From Shewanella indica (GTDB lineage: Bacteria; Pseudomonadota; Gammaproteobacteria; Enterobacterales; Shewanellaceae), in assembly GCF_002836975.1 (NCBI RefSeq), contig NZ_NIJK01000029.1:248001-312000 (forward strand): a stretch of DNA of 64,000 nucleotides, in the 5' to 3' direction. The translations under genes and the position numbers were made by a program. The notes under the pieces were generated by a model that was not told the DNA's origin, ran no database searches, and saw only the letters and a list, made by a program, of their open reading frames with translations. Shown here in pieces: positions 21,595 through 30,513 of this stretch. The stretch's first letter is position 1. The number at the start of each line of letters is the position of its first letter.

Positions 21595-22755
21595 TCAACA
21601 GTTTGCGGCTGCCGCCAATCCGGCGGCGATATCGTCCAGCAGATCCCGGCCATCTTCTATGCCCACAGACAAGCGAATAAGCGTGTCTTTAATACCGGCT
21701 TCGGCGCGAGCCTCACTCGCCATGGCTCTGTGGGTCATGGTGGCGGGCACCGCCACCAGGCTCTCAACCCCTCCCAGGCTCTCGGCCACGGAAAACAGCT
21801 TGAGCGCGCCGAGGAAGGCAACCACCTGCGCTTCATCACCCTTGAGTTCAAAACTCAGCATAGCGCCAAAGCCACTCTGCTGCCTGGCGGCAATCTCATG
21901 GCCTGGGTGGCTCTTAAGCCCCGGATAATAAACTTTGTCGACCACCGGGCTCTGGCTCAGCAGCGCCACTATGCGCTCGGCATTGGCCTGATGCTCGCGG
22001 ATCCTCAGCGCCAGAGTACGCAGGCCACGCAGGGTCAGGTAGCTGTCGAAGGCGCCTCCGCTCAGTCCAAGCGTGTTGGACCACCAGTGCAGCTGCTCTG
22101 CCAATTCGGGATCTTTGGCTACTACGGCACCGCCCACCACATCGCTGTGGCCATTGATGTATTTAGTGGTCGAGTGCACCACTATGTCGGCCCCCAACAG
22201 TAAAGGCTGTTGCAGCGCCGGCGATAAAAAAGTGTTGTCGACCACCACCAATGCGCCCTGCTGGTGGGCCGCCTCGGCAATGGCGGCAATATCCACTACC
22301 CGCAGCAGTGGATTGGATGGCGTCTCGAGCCACACCATGCGCGGCTTTTGCGCCAGGGCAGCGGCAAGAGCTTGCGGGTCGGTTTGATCCAGCACCTGCA
22401 AGCGAAACTGGCCCTTGGCCGCCAGATGGGTGAACAGCCTATAGCTACCGCCATAACAGTCATGGGGCACCAACAAGAGGTCATCCGGCCCCAGCAGGTT
22501 GACCACCAGGGTAATGGCCGCCATGCCGGTCGCTGTGATTGCCGCACTGCAGCCCTGTTCAAGCTCCCCCAAGGCATCTCCCAGAATGGAGCGGGTAGGA
22601 TTACCCGAACGGCTATAATCATAGGCTCTTGGCTGGGTGTGGCCATCAAAGGCATAGTTGGTCGACAGATAGATGGGTGGCACCACGGCCCCGTGCTGGC
22701 TGTCTGATTCGATGCCCTGCCGGACCGCTGTGGTTGCTAATCGCCGCTCTGTCAT
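21595..22755 (-). CDS. metB: Cystathionine gamma-synthase
   Basis: 386 residues, a PLP enzyme of the Cys/Met metabolism family. The PLP lysine is in HSTTKYINGHSD, and TNYAFDGH and SRSGNPTR are family stretches. It joins an activated homoserine to cysteine, giving cystathionine. The ATG at 22755 follows AGGAGT. First gene of metBL, divergent from metJ, with MetJ boxes 36-114 bases upstream. Cystathionine gamma-lyase is a close relative, but the met context decides. Confidence 0.94.
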   Translation of the reverse strand: MTERRLATTAVRQGIESDSQHGAVVPPIYLSTNYAFDGHTQPRAYDYSRSGNPTRSILGDALGELEQGCSAAITATGMAAITLVVNLLGPDDLLLVPHDCYGGSYRLFTHLAAKGQFRLQVLDQTDPQALAAALAQKPRMVWLETPSNPLLRVVDIAAIAEAAHQQGALVVVDNTFLSPALQQPLLLGADIVVHSTTKYINGHSDVVGGAVVAKDPELAEQLHWWSNTLGLSGGAFDSYLTLRGLRTLALRIREHQANAERIVALLSQSPVVDKVYYPGLKSHPGHEIAARQQSGFGAMLSFELKGDEAQVVAFLGALKLFSVAESLGGVESLVAVPATMTHRAMASEARAEAGIKDTLIRLSVGIEDGRDLLDDIAAGLAAAANC

Positions 22756-22790
22756 AATCGACTCCTGAATGCTGAAGTTCGACACCATAA

Positions 22791-22806
22791 AGATGTCTGG
22801 ACGTCT
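22791..22806 (-). promoter_or_regulatory. MetJ operator proximal to metB
   Basis: Two adjacent boxes, AGATGTCT and GGACGTCT, each match the MetJ consensus AGACGTCT at seven of eight positions, 36-51 bases before the metB start. Confidence 0.85.
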
Positions 22807-22845
22807 AAATCTAACCAATGACCATCCGGCCGTCAATAGGCATCA

Positions 22846-22869
22846 AGACGTTTGGACGTCCAAATGTAT
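22846..22869 (+). promoter_or_regulatory. MetJ operator proximal to metJ
   Basis: Three adjacent boxes (AGACGTTT, GGACGTCC, AAATGTAT) lie about 100 bases before metJ. With the other cluster 40 bp away, both divergent promoters can be repressed, including autoregulation of metJ. Confidence 0.8.
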
Positions 22870-22970
22870 GGATTTCTGTTCATATTGCACAGATTTTGCA
22901 GGCAATCATTTGACTGTATCCTGTAAGGGTTTAAAATCTGCTGCGAATTAGTGAGATCACAGGTGAATCA

Positions 22971-23285
22971 ATGACTGAATGGAATGGCGAATACATCAGC
23001 CCTTATGCCGAACACGGCAAGAAGAATGAGCAAGTGAAAAAAATCACTGTCTCTATTCCGTTGAAGGTACTGAAAGTATTGACCGATGAGCGCACCCGGC
23101 GCCAGGTAAACAACCTGCGGCACGCCACAAACAGCGAACTGTTGTGCGAAGCCTTCCTGCATGCCTATACCGGCCAGCCACTGCCCAATGATGAGGATTT
23201 GTCCAAAGACAAACCAGACAGCATCCCGGAAGAAGCCAAACGCATGATGGATGCCATGGGCATTGAATGGGAAGACATGGAATAA
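22971..23285 (+). CDS. metJ: Methionine repressor MetJ
   Basis: 104 residues, the family length. It is a ribbon-helix-helix protein: the beta-strand [15 protein letters not shown] pairs in the dimer to contact DNA, and [20 protein letters not shown] forms the helices. It binds S-adenosylmethionine as corepressor and acts on tandem 8-bp boxes. Divergent from metBL, as in enterics, and ends in its own terminator. Confidence 0.98.
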   Translation: MTEWNGEYISPYAEHGKKNEQVKKITVSIPLKVLKVLTDERTRRQVNNLRHATNSELLCEAFLHAYTGQPLPNDEDLSKDKPDSIPEEAKRMMDAMGIEWEDME

Positions 23286-23319
23286 GTGTCTTATTCCTCT
23301 GAATTATCTTATTGTTGAA

Positions 23320-23347
23320 CAAGGATCGCTGCGCGATCCTTTTCTTT
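23320..23347 (+). terminator. Rho-independent terminator of metJ
   Basis: A perfect stem AAGGATCGC/GCGATCCTT with a 3-nt loop is followed by TTCTTTT. Confidence 0.85.
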
Positions 23348-23360
23348 TGGGAGCTTGCGA

Positions 23361-24104
23361 ATGCTGTCATTGATAGATCCCGTCACCCTGTTGCTGGCAT
23401 CCCTGATCATATTTACCGGCGCCCTGACCCAGTCGCTGATAGGCTTTGGCCTGGCCGTGGTAGCCACACCTTTGCTGTATATCGTCGATCCGGAACTGGT
23501 TCCCGCTCCTGTTATCGCCATGGGGTTTTCCATCGCCCTGCTGACACTGGTACGCGAGCGCGGTCACCTGGAATTCAACGGTTTGCAATATGCCTTGCTG
23601 GGACGGCTCCCCGGCGGCCTGATTGGTGCCACCCTGCTGTTACTGGCGCCGCAGCCGATTATGGGCTTGACCATAGCCCTGATTGTGGCCGTGGCCGTAT
23701 TTCTCAGCTTCAGAAAGTACAGTATCAAAATCAACCGCCTCAGCTTGTTTATCGCCGGGATCTTTTCCGGGATCTTCGGCACCGTGGCCGCCATAGGTGG
23801 GCCGCCTATGGCCCTGCTGCTGGCGGGAAAAGACGCCAGTCAGTTCCGCGCAGCGCTGTCGGCCTTCTTTATCTTCAGCTCATTGATAGCCTTGATCATT
23901 CTCGGCTGTTTTGGCCTCCTGACCCTGAGACACCTATGGCTGTCGCTGTTGCTACTGCCTTCGGTATTTCTCGGTTTTCTGGTCGCTGGCCGTTTGGTGG
24001 GCAGGGTAGATAAAGAGAAGACCCGAGTCCTGACGCTGGCGCTGTGCGCCCTGAGCGCCCTGCTGCTGACAATCAAATCAACTCTGGCGCTCATCAACGG
24101 TTAA
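23361..24104 (+). CDS. TSUP (TauE/SafE) family membrane transporter
   Basis: 247 residues from the ATG at 23361 (GGGAG seven bases upstream; a TTG six bases earlier is possible). It has about eight hydrophobic segments in two repeats, with the family features GALTQSLIGFG near the N-terminus and GTVAAIGGPPMALLL in the second half. Such carriers export sulfite, sulfoacetate or related anions in studied cases; the substrate here is unknown. It follows metJ directly, with a terminator between, and converges on the TraF-like gene with a 7-bp gap. Confidence 0.85.
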   Translation: MLSLIDPVTLLLASLIIFTGALTQSLIGFGLAVVATPLLYIVDPELVPAPVIAMGFSIALLTLVRERGHLEFNGLQYALLGRLPGGLIGATLLLLAPQPIMGLTIALIVAVAVFLSFRKYSIKINRLSLFIAGIFSGIFGTVAAIGGPPMALLLAGKDASQFRAALSAFFIFSSLIALIILGCFGLLTLRHLWLSLLLLPSVFLGFLVAGRLVGRVDKEKTRVLTLALCALSALLLTIKSTLALING

Positions 24105-24111
24105 ATCGCTG

Positions 24112-25305
24112 TTAGAAGTGATAGCTGGTTTGCAGCACGCCACCTATGGCATCGTCACTGCCAAACATGCCGGTGAGATCCAGCCGCAAGCTGTTGCCTA
24201 TGGCAAAACCCGTCCCCAGAGAGTAGAGATCGGCGCTGTGATCATTGAGATCCTGGCGATAACCGAGCCGTAAAGCAACCCAGTCAGCAGGCCGGTATTC
24301 GCCACCTAAACGCCAATAGCGGCTGCCCTCAAGCTCGGCAAACTTATCGTTGTCGGTAAGGTCCAAGTCGCTGCTGAGCGAAAAGGCCGCCCAGTCATAG
24401 GCCACCCCGGCGGTAACCATAGGTTTCACCTGATAGGTAAGCTGCACGCCGCCGGCCTCTATGCTGCTTAAGTCCCGCTCGATAAGATTACGTCCGCTGA
24501 CACCGATAACCAAACCATCCAATGGCTGGAATGCCAGGCCGATATCCAGGTTAAAGCCTGTGTCATCACTGCGATAATCATCATCATTGAAATCATCGGC
24601 ATCGAAGTTGTTGGCGCTGACAGCATAGTTAAAACTATCCAACCGTTGCAGCTTGGGGGTGACTCCCACTGTCACCGGCATATTGACGATAGATAGCGGA
24701 TAGCTCACGGCAACTCCGAGCTCGGAAACCGCCCCGGCCACTACCCGCCCCTGGGAGGTCAAATCTTGGATTTCCGGCGGGTTATTGGGGTCCAGATTAT
24801 CCAGGGCATCAATATCCGCAGCGGCGATTTCGGCAATCCCCAAGGCATCGAGATAACTCTTGAATACAAAGGCATAGCTAAAACCATCCGAAGGCATGAC
24901 CAACGCCATATTGATACCGGCACTGGCATAGGCGCTGTTGCCCTGCAGCGATTGCAAGTCACCACTGAGGCGCTTGCGGTAGTCATCGATAGCCGCTGTG
25001 TCGGCAGCATCTATGGCATCGACCAGAGCGTCATAGTTATCCTGCAAGGCATCAAACTTATCGATCATCTGATCTTTATCTGCGCCATCTGCGCCTATGG
25101 TGGGAATAAGTAAACTGAAGTCACTGCTGCGGCGCGAGGGCAAAGCCAGCAGCGCCGGATTGGAAAAGGCCGCCGCCTCACGATTACCGGCCGCCACGGC
25201 AACGCCGCCCATGGCATCGGCGCGGGCCTCATAAACATCCTGCCCTGCCAGCGCCAGCGTGCTGGCAAGCCCCGTCGTAAGCAGTGTCAACAGACTCAGT
25301 TTCAT
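24112..25305 (-). CDS. TraF-like (PF13729-type) outer-membrane protein
   Basis: 397 residues with a signal peptide (cleavage near ALAG, residue 20), then VYEARADAMGGVAVAAGN, a typical start of TraF_2/conjugal-transfer-like proteins that resemble FadL-type barrels. Alternating beta-strand sequence and a terminal aromatic (YHF) suggest a beta-barrel. It carries no other conjugation genes, so a role in conjugation is not indicated. Function unknown; possible porin or solute channel. Confidence 0.7.
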   Translation of the reverse strand: MKLSLLTLLTTGLASTLALAGQDVYEARADAMGGVAVAAGNREAAAFSNPALLALPSRRSSDFSLLIPTIGADGADKDQMIDKFDALQDNYDALVDAIDAADTAAIDDYRKRLSGDLQSLQGNSAYASAGINMALVMPSDGFSYAFVFKSYLDALGIAEIAAADIDALDNLDPNNPPEIQDLTSQGRVVAGAVSELGVAVSYPLSIVNMPVTVGVTPKLQRLDSFNYAVSANNFDADDFNDDDYRSDDTGFNLDIGLAFQPLDGLVIGVSGRNLIERDLSSIEAGGVQLTYQVKPMVTAGVAYDWAAFSLSSDLDLTDNDKFAELEGSRYWRLGGEYRPADWVALRLGYRQDLNDHSADLYSLGTGFAIGNSLRLDLTGMFGSDDAIGGVLQTSYHF

Positions 25306-25403
25306 CTCATCCCCCTCTTGCTTTTATCTGTAACCAGACGCAAGACGTTAGTTACATGGGTTAAAGATAGTCCAGATCTCAGTGGCACAATGGTATCAAG
25401 ATA

Positions 25404-25434
25404 CAAAAAAAGCCCGTATCAAATGATACGGGCT
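25404..25434 (-). terminator. Rho-independent terminator of psrABC
   Basis: On the minus strand the perfect 10-bp stem AGCCCGTATC/GATACGGGCT is followed by seven T residues, 29 bases after the psrC stop codon. Confidence 0.9.
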
Positions 25435-25462
25435 GAGGCTCAAACAGGTTCAGCAGTGCTTG

Positions 25463-26407
25463 TTAACCAAGATAGCTCTGACCTGCATAGAGAATAAAGT
25501 GCCTAAGTGCCAGCACCCCGGTCAGGCTGCAGCAGGCTACCGCCAACATAGCGCCCTTGGTGTGACGGGTACTCGCCGGCAGCAACAACATTGAAAGCAG
25601 TGGGATACCAAAGCCTATACCCACAACCCCAATCCAGAACACGCTGGCCCAAACGCCGCTTGTCAGTGATGCCAGCGCTGCCGCCGCTGCACCGCCCTTG
25701 AAATAGAGCGCGCAGAACAGCATGAACAGGAACAGGATTTCTGCCGCCATTACCGGCAGTTCCAAACCGTGCATCCGTCCCAGCTGTGGGCAGTGCTTGT
25801 CTGTCTTGAACAGCAGCAGCGCCACTACCGCGTTGGCGGCCGCACCGGCCGACAGACCGGACACCAGGAACAGCGCCGGTAATACGGCAGTGTTCAGCAT
25901 GGGGTAGGCGTTCATGGCGGAGATCAGGAAGCCTGTGTAAGCACCCACGACAATCGCCAGCACAAACAGCAGTACTTCCATAGTCTTGCGAAGGCCAGTC
26001 AGTGATTCTGCAATCCCTTTAAGAAAGCCCAGACCCCAGCTACCGAGATCATCTTTCAGCACGACCAACGCATAGGCAAAGGTCAGCGGAATATAGGCCA
26101 GCAGCGCCAACACCCCGATGGACATCACAGATGTCAGGTTGTAGTTGATCAGGATCAGCCAGAAGTGGAACGGCTTGGTCAGGTCAAACACCAGACACAG
26201 CATCCCCAAACAGATAGCCACTGGCGCTATCAAGGCTGCCGCCTTGAGAATACCGCTGTCACCCTCTGTCTTGTTTTGCACCCAACGCAGCCCGATACCA
26301 ATCAGCAGACTACCCGCCGACAACCCAGCCAAGAAGAGGTAAACCGCTATGACCCAGTTCCAGGTTACAGGGTCGTATTGTGTCATATCGCCCCAAGTAT
26401 TGTTCAT
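25463..26407 (-). CDS. psrC: NrfD/PsrC-type quinol-oxidising membrane subunit
   Basis: 314 residues with eight to nine hydrophobic helices, beginning with WNWVIAVYLFLAGLSAGS, the NrfD family signature. It anchors the molybdenum enzyme and passes electrons from menaquinol to the iron-sulfur subunit. Its start overlaps the psrB stop by four bases (ATGA). Last gene of psrABC. Confidence 0.92.
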   Translation of the reverse strand: MNNTWGDMTQYDPVTWNWVIAVYLFLAGLSAGSLLIGIGLRWVQNKTEGDSGILKAAALIAPVAICLGMLCLVFDLTKPFHFWLILINYNLTSVMSIGVLALLAYIPLTFAYALVVLKDDLGSWGLGFLKGIAESLTGLRKTMEVLLFVLAIVVGAYTGFLISAMNAYPMLNTAVLPALFLVSGLSAGAAANAVVALLLFKTDKHCPQLGRMHGLELPVMAAEILFLFMLFCALYFKGGAAAAALASLTSGVWASVFWIGVVGIGFGIPLLSMLLLPASTRHTKGAMLAVACCSLTGVLALRHFILYAGQSYLG

Positions 26408-26976
26408 GATTGGATCCCCCCTCTCTTGACAGGAATACGGTAGATTCTGGGTTTAGTACCCAGATGGGTCTTGTCCTGATAAGTCACGCGGGTGTTGAGC
26501 AGAGTCGCCACCTCGCTGCCGGCCTCGTTGGCATCACCAAACACCAGGGCATCGGTAGGACACACAGTCACACAGGCGGGTTGTTCGCCGCGTGCCAGTC
26601 GGGTGTCCTTACAGAAGTTGCACTTGTCGGCCACCTTGGTTTCCGGGTTCATAAAGCGTACTTTGTAGGGACAAGCCGCCACACAGTACATACAGCCGAC
26701 ACATTTCTCTGCCTTGATGGAAATAATGCCGTCCTCGCCCACATAAGCCGCCCCGGTAGGACAGACCTTGACGCAAGGGGCATCTTCACACTGCTGACAG
26801 GACACCCTGTGATACTTGAAGTGCAGATGCGGCGCATCACCGAATGGGCCTTCTACCCGTACCTGCAGGCGGGTTACGCTCTCAGGTACACCGTTTTCGC
26901 TGCGGCAGGCGACGTTACAGGCCTGACAGCCGATGCACTTATTCTCGTCGTGCACCATCACATATCTTTTAGTCAT
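26404..26976 (-). CDS. psrB: Four-cluster ferredoxin subunit PsrB
   Basis: 190 residues without a signal peptide. Four [4Fe-4S] cysteine sets are visible: CIGCQACNVAC, CQQCEDAPCVKVC, CVGCMYCVAAC, and the CNFC/CVTVC pair. It transfers electrons between PsrC and the catalytic subunit and is probably carried across the membrane with the Tat-targeted PsrA. It lies 12 bases after psrA. Confidence 0.93.
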   Translation of the reverse strand: MTKRYVMVHDENKCIGCQACNVACRSENGVPESVTRLQVRVEGPFGDAPHLHFKYHRVSCQQCEDAPCVKVCPTGAAYVGEDGIISIKAEKCVGCMYCVAACPYKVRFMNPETKVADKCNFCKDTRLARGEQPACVTVCPTDALVFGDANEAGSEVATLLNTRVTYQDKTHLGTKPRIYRIPVKRGGIQS

Positions 26977-26988
26977 CTTCGCCTCCCC

Positions 26989-29268
26989 TTATGCCTTTTC
27001 CAGCTTCACACCTGTGGTGTGTACGTTCATACCGCACACAGGTGCAGTCACGTTGGGCAGCAGGTTGCCGCAGTGCACGCCCTTACCGGTCGCCCGTGCC
27101 AGCTCCTTGTTCTTGGAACCAAAGCCCATATAGGCGAACACAGTGTCGGGACGTATGCCCTTGGTCACCAGCGCATGACCCTCTTCACTGCCGACACTGG
27201 AAGTGAGACGAATGGCGTCCCCATTCTCAATGCCATGCTTGGCGGCAGTGTCAGGGTGGATCCAGACGGCGTTATCGGACATCAGGTTAGCCAGCATAGG
27301 CACATTGTGGGTCGCACCATTGGTATGCACTGCCACCTTACCCTGGATAAAGTAGAGCTCGTCCGGTTGCTTCAGGGTCACTTCGCGATAGGCGATAGTG
27401 CCACGGCCAGGCGCCATGTCTTCTACCTTGGCGGAGGTCAGTTCAATCTTGCCGCTGGGGGTCTTGAACTTGAGCGCGCTACCATAAGTACCATCTTCAT
27501 CCATGCCCCTGGCGTTGGGGTAGGCGGCGACAAAGTCGGCCACCATCTTGGGTTCACGCAGCATCAGCGGCTTGCCGTAGCTGACAAAGCCCTTGTCCTT
27601 GATGTGCTGTAACAGCTGGGCGTCTTTATTCACCTGCAGGAATTGCAGGGTTTCCATGTTTTCCCAGGGATAGTACTGCTCCAGGCCCATCTCTATGCCC
27701 AGTTCACGGAAGATTTGCCAGGAAGGCTTGGCATCGCCAATCACATCTACCACTTGCTGACGCAGGTAGTAGGCCGGATTCTTGCCGGATTTGTCGGCGA
27801 CCTCTTCATCCCGCTCCAGATAAGTACACTCGGGCAGTATGATGTCGGCCCAGGCGGCGGTTTCACTGATGTAAACATCACAGGAAACCACAAACTCCAA
27901 CTTCTTCAGACTTTCAACCACCTTGGCACGGTCGGTCATGGTCTGCATAGGGTTGGTACGGCTCATAACCCAGGCCCGTAGTTGGTAAGGCTTGGCTTCC
28001 AGAGTTGCATCTATGATTGACTGATAGATACCACCACCGGACCAGGCCATGGCAAACTGCTCATCCATCTGGTCGATGCGTTTGGCTTGCGGCTTGGGCA
28101 GTTTAACGCCTGGCTTACCCAGCTCAGGAGCCACAAGCTCACCGGCAAACTTGTTGTAGCCACCGGCCTTCTTGCCCATGTAGAGGCCACCCTTACGCTC
28201 CAGGTTGCCGATCAACACGTTGGCGGCATACAGCGCCCGGCGCATATCGAACTCTTCCGGAGTGAAAGTAGATCTGTGGCCAAAGTCGACCACGGCATGA
28301 GGCGCTGCAGCGGCGTACTCGTGAGCAATACGGCGGATGTCGGCGGCAGGCACGTCGGAAATTGTCTCGGCCCACTCAGGGGTATAAGCCTTGACCTCGG
28401 CGGCAAACTCTTCAAAACCCACAACATAGCGCTCAATAAAGGCCTTGTCATAGAGGTTGTCGGCAATCAACACATGGCACAGCGCCAGGGCTACGGCCAC
28501 ATCCGAACCGGGACGAATGGCATACCACTCATCGGCCTTGTCGGCCACCACAGAGAACCTGGGTTCAAACACCACCAACTTGGCGCCTTTGTCAGCCTGG
28601 GCCTTCATCATTCCCCGGGTTTCGGACATATTGATCCCCTCATAGAGGTTATGACCGAAGTTGATGATGTACTTGGAGTTGGAGAGATCCCGCTTCACCT
28701 TGGTACCGAACATCGCCTTGGCGGCAACCACATAACCGCCCGGGCAAGTGGTGTTATGGGTAAAGGAGTTGGGGCTGCCGTAAGCCTGACCCAAATAGAA
28801 CAGGTGTCCGGACAGCGAACCTGACTTGGAGGAAAATGCCACGGCTTCAGGACCATGGTCGGCCTTGATTTGATTCAGCTTGCTGGCGATGGTTTGATAG
28901 GCTTCCTGCCAGCTGATTTCGGCCCACTTGCCTTCGCCGCGCTCACCGACGCGCTTGAGTGGTTTGACAATCCTTTGTGGATCGTACAATAAACTGAGGC
29001 CGGCGCCGCCACGGGCACAGACCTTACCGCCGAATGATTTGGCTTCTTTGTTGCCAGAAATAAAGACGTTTTTGCCGTCGATTATCCGCGCCGAAATCGG
29101 GCAACGGGTCGAACACATCTCACACATACTGGCAACTTCAGTGGCACTGCCGGTCAGAGGGCTGCGCCCCAAAGCCGCCAGCGAACCGGGCAGAACTCCG
29201 GCCAGGGCACAGGTTGCCCCTCCGGCTCCAGCCCCTTTCAGAAAGGTGCGCCTATCAAGCTCTATCAT
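26989..29268 (-). CDS. psrA: Molybdopterin thiosulfate/polysulfide reductase catalytic subunit
   Basis: 759 residues with a twin-arginine signal (DRRTFLK). One [4Fe-4S] site (CEMCSTRC then C), and a cysteine in NTTCPGG that fits the molybdenum ligand, as in PsrA/PhsA. Residues toward the end match molydopterin-binding patterns. In S. oneidensis the orthologous psrABC supports thiosulfate and sulfur respiration. The periplasmic enzyme makes sulfide (and sulfite from thiosulfate). Which substrate dominates here cannot be seen. It diverges from the cytochrome-otr operon. Confidence 0.93.
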   Translation of the reverse strand: MIELDRRTFLKGAGAGGATCALAGVLPGSLAALGRSPLTGSATEVASMCEMCSTRCPISARIIDGKNVFISGNKEAKSFGGKVCARGGAGLSLLYDPQRIVKPLKRVGERGEGKWAEISWQEAYQTIASKLNQIKADHGPEAVAFSSKSGSLSGHLFYLGQAYGSPNSFTHNTTCPGGYVVAAKAMFGTKVKRDLSNSKYIINFGHNLYEGINMSETRGMMKAQADKGAKLVVFEPRFSVVADKADEWYAIRPGSDVAVALALCHVLIADNLYDKAFIERYVVGFEEFAAEVKAYTPEWAETISDVPAADIRRIAHEYAAAAPHAVVDFGHRSTFTPEEFDMRRALYAANVLIGNLERKGGLYMGKKAGGYNKFAGELVAPELGKPGVKLPKPQAKRIDQMDEQFAMAWSGGGIYQSIIDATLEAKPYQLRAWVMSRTNPMQTMTDRAKVVESLKKLEFVVSCDVYISETAAWADIILPECTYLERDEEVADKSGKNPAYYLRQQVVDVIGDAKPSWQIFRELGIEMGLEQYYPWENMETLQFLQVNKDAQLLQHIKDKGFVSYGKPLMLREPKMVADFVAAYPNARGMDEDGTYGSALKFKTPSGKIELTSAKVEDMAPGRGTIAYREVTLKQPDELYFIQGKVAVHTNGATHNVPMLANLMSDNAVWIHPDTAAKHGIENGDAIRLTSSVGSEEGHALVTKGIRPDTVFAYMGFGSKNKELARATGKGVHCGNLLPNVTAPVCGMNVHTTGVKLEKA

Positions 29269-29821
29269 GGTTTACCTCCATCCTCTCCCCTCGGGGAAAG
29301 GTCGCTCACACAGGTTATTGTTTGAATGGGATTCCGCTTGACTACAGCGGCTTAAGCTCATTGTTTACCCATTAAATTCCTGTGGGTATTGTGGTAAACC
29401 ACATAGGGGGAGTGAGTGTGATCCAGCCCCCGCAAAGATGCCGGAAAGGACATGAAAGTGTGAGGGTAATCCAGCCTCTAGCCGTTAAAAAAAAGCCATC
29501 ACAGGCACCAAACTGATTAACAAAAACCACTTTAGAGATAACAAATATTCACAATTGTTAAGCCGATCACGCTCATAAAATCAGCCAAAACAACAGTGAT
29601 GATTTCTGATCAAAAAATAAAATACAATAAAATCAAATAATTAAAAACAAAACCATCATCTCAATTAGATTTATTTCAATGATATTTTTATCAATTAGAT
29701 TATTTTTATGGAAGTGATCCAGTTCAAAGCTGACGCACCTCAGGATTGCTAAATTGACAACCGCAAGGACACATAAAATAACAGCCCATTAACGGAGCGG
29801 GCGGTCACCCCAGAGGAATAG
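29269..29821. promoter_or_regulatory. Divergent AT-rich control region between psrA and the cytochrome-otr operon
   Basis: No gene in 553 bases. Three features stand out: a palindrome TGTGGT-AA-ACCACA (29390-29403) overlapping a wider inverted repeat GTTTACC/GGTAAAC (29363-29399); and a direct repeat TCAATTAGAT at 29661-29670 and 29691-29700, exactly 30 bp apart, nearer the cytochrome gene. The spacing of three helical turns suits cooperative regulator binding. No clean FNR or CRP site was found. Confidence 0.5.
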
Positions 29822-30148
29822 ATGATGAACACCAGCAGCAAACTCGGCCTTCTGCTTTTAGCCTGCGCATTGGCCACAGGCGCCACCGCAGCCGACGGCG
29901 GCAACCCCAAGAAAGGCAAACACCTGTACAAGAAAGTCTGTAAAGAGTGTCACAGCAAAGCAGGCATAGGCGGCGAACTGACTCCCATGAGCAAGACCAT
30001 GAGCCAATGGGACAGATTCTTCGCCAGAGACAAACACAAAGCCAAACCCGAGGCGTTTCAGCCTTTAACAGAGCAGGAACTCAAGGATATTCAACAGTTC
30101 CTGTACGACCATGCCGCCGACTCGGATCAACCCCAGACCTGCGGTTGA
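29822..30148 (+). CDS. Periplasmic monoheme cytochrome c
   Basis: 108 residues with a signal peptide (cleavage after ATAA, near residue 24), and one heme motif CKECH. The gene corresponds in position to the monoheme cytochrome next to otr in S. oneidensis. It probably shuttles electrons to Otr or another periplasmic reductase. GAGGA precedes the ATG at 29822. First gene of a probable operon with the porin and otr, but a MITE-like element separates it from the next gene. Confidence 0.88.
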   Translation: MMNTSSKLGLLLLACALATGATAADGGNPKKGKHLYKKVCKECHSKAGIGGELTPMSKTMSQWDRFFARDKHKAKPEAFQPLTEQELKDIQQFLYDHAADSDQPQTCG

Positions 30149-30154
30149 TAGCGC

Positions 30155-30419
30155 GGGAAGGTGTGAATAAGTCCTCGTGGCACTCTGGCTTGCACAGCAA
30201 TTGGCGTTCAAGGCATCTGGCTGAAGGCATGCCGGGGCCTGTCGAAGTCGGATAACGCAGAGAGCCGGTTGCTGTGAAAGCCCCAAAGGGCGTGGCTTAC
30301 AGGCCTGCCTGCTGTGTTGTGCTTCTTGCAAAGGACTAGGCCATTTGCTGCGAACCACGCCTTGCATCCAGGCCTGTAAGCCGACGCAGAGCACACATGG
30401 GACTTGTTCGCACCTTCCC
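30155..30419 (-). mobile_element. MITE-like element with terminal inverted repeats
   Basis: 265 bp bounded by 20-bp terminal inverted repeats with two mismatches, GGGAAGGTGTGAATAAGTCC at 30155-30174 and the complement of GGGAAGGTGCGAACAAGTCC at 30400-30419. An inner perfect 14-bp inverted repeat GGCTTACAGGCCTG/CAGGCCTGTAAGCC lies at 30294-30307 and 30369-30382. There is no transposase and no obvious target duplication. A second copy lies at about 8378-8600 in opposite orientation. It sits six bases after a stop codon, inside an operon. Confidence 0.75.
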
Positions 30420-30513
30420 ATAATCATTAACAGTCAGTAAGCCAAGTATGGGGTTACCCCAGGGCCGCTTGCTGCCTGAAAACGACCGGCAAGGCCGGTC
30501 AGGAGAATCTACT

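Noticed and set aside
24112..25305. Conjugation gene (TraF) indicating an integrated plasmid
   Set aside because: Only the domain name links it to transfer; no other tra genes, integrase or attachment site is present.
26410..27612. 400-codon open frame opposite psrB and psrA
   Set aside because: Overlaps two clear genes on the opposite strand and shows no protein family features.
29269..29821. FNR or CRP site for psrA or the otr operon
   Set aside because: Candidate matches such as TTGAT with an ATCAT half have the wrong spacing (five or six instead of four bases).
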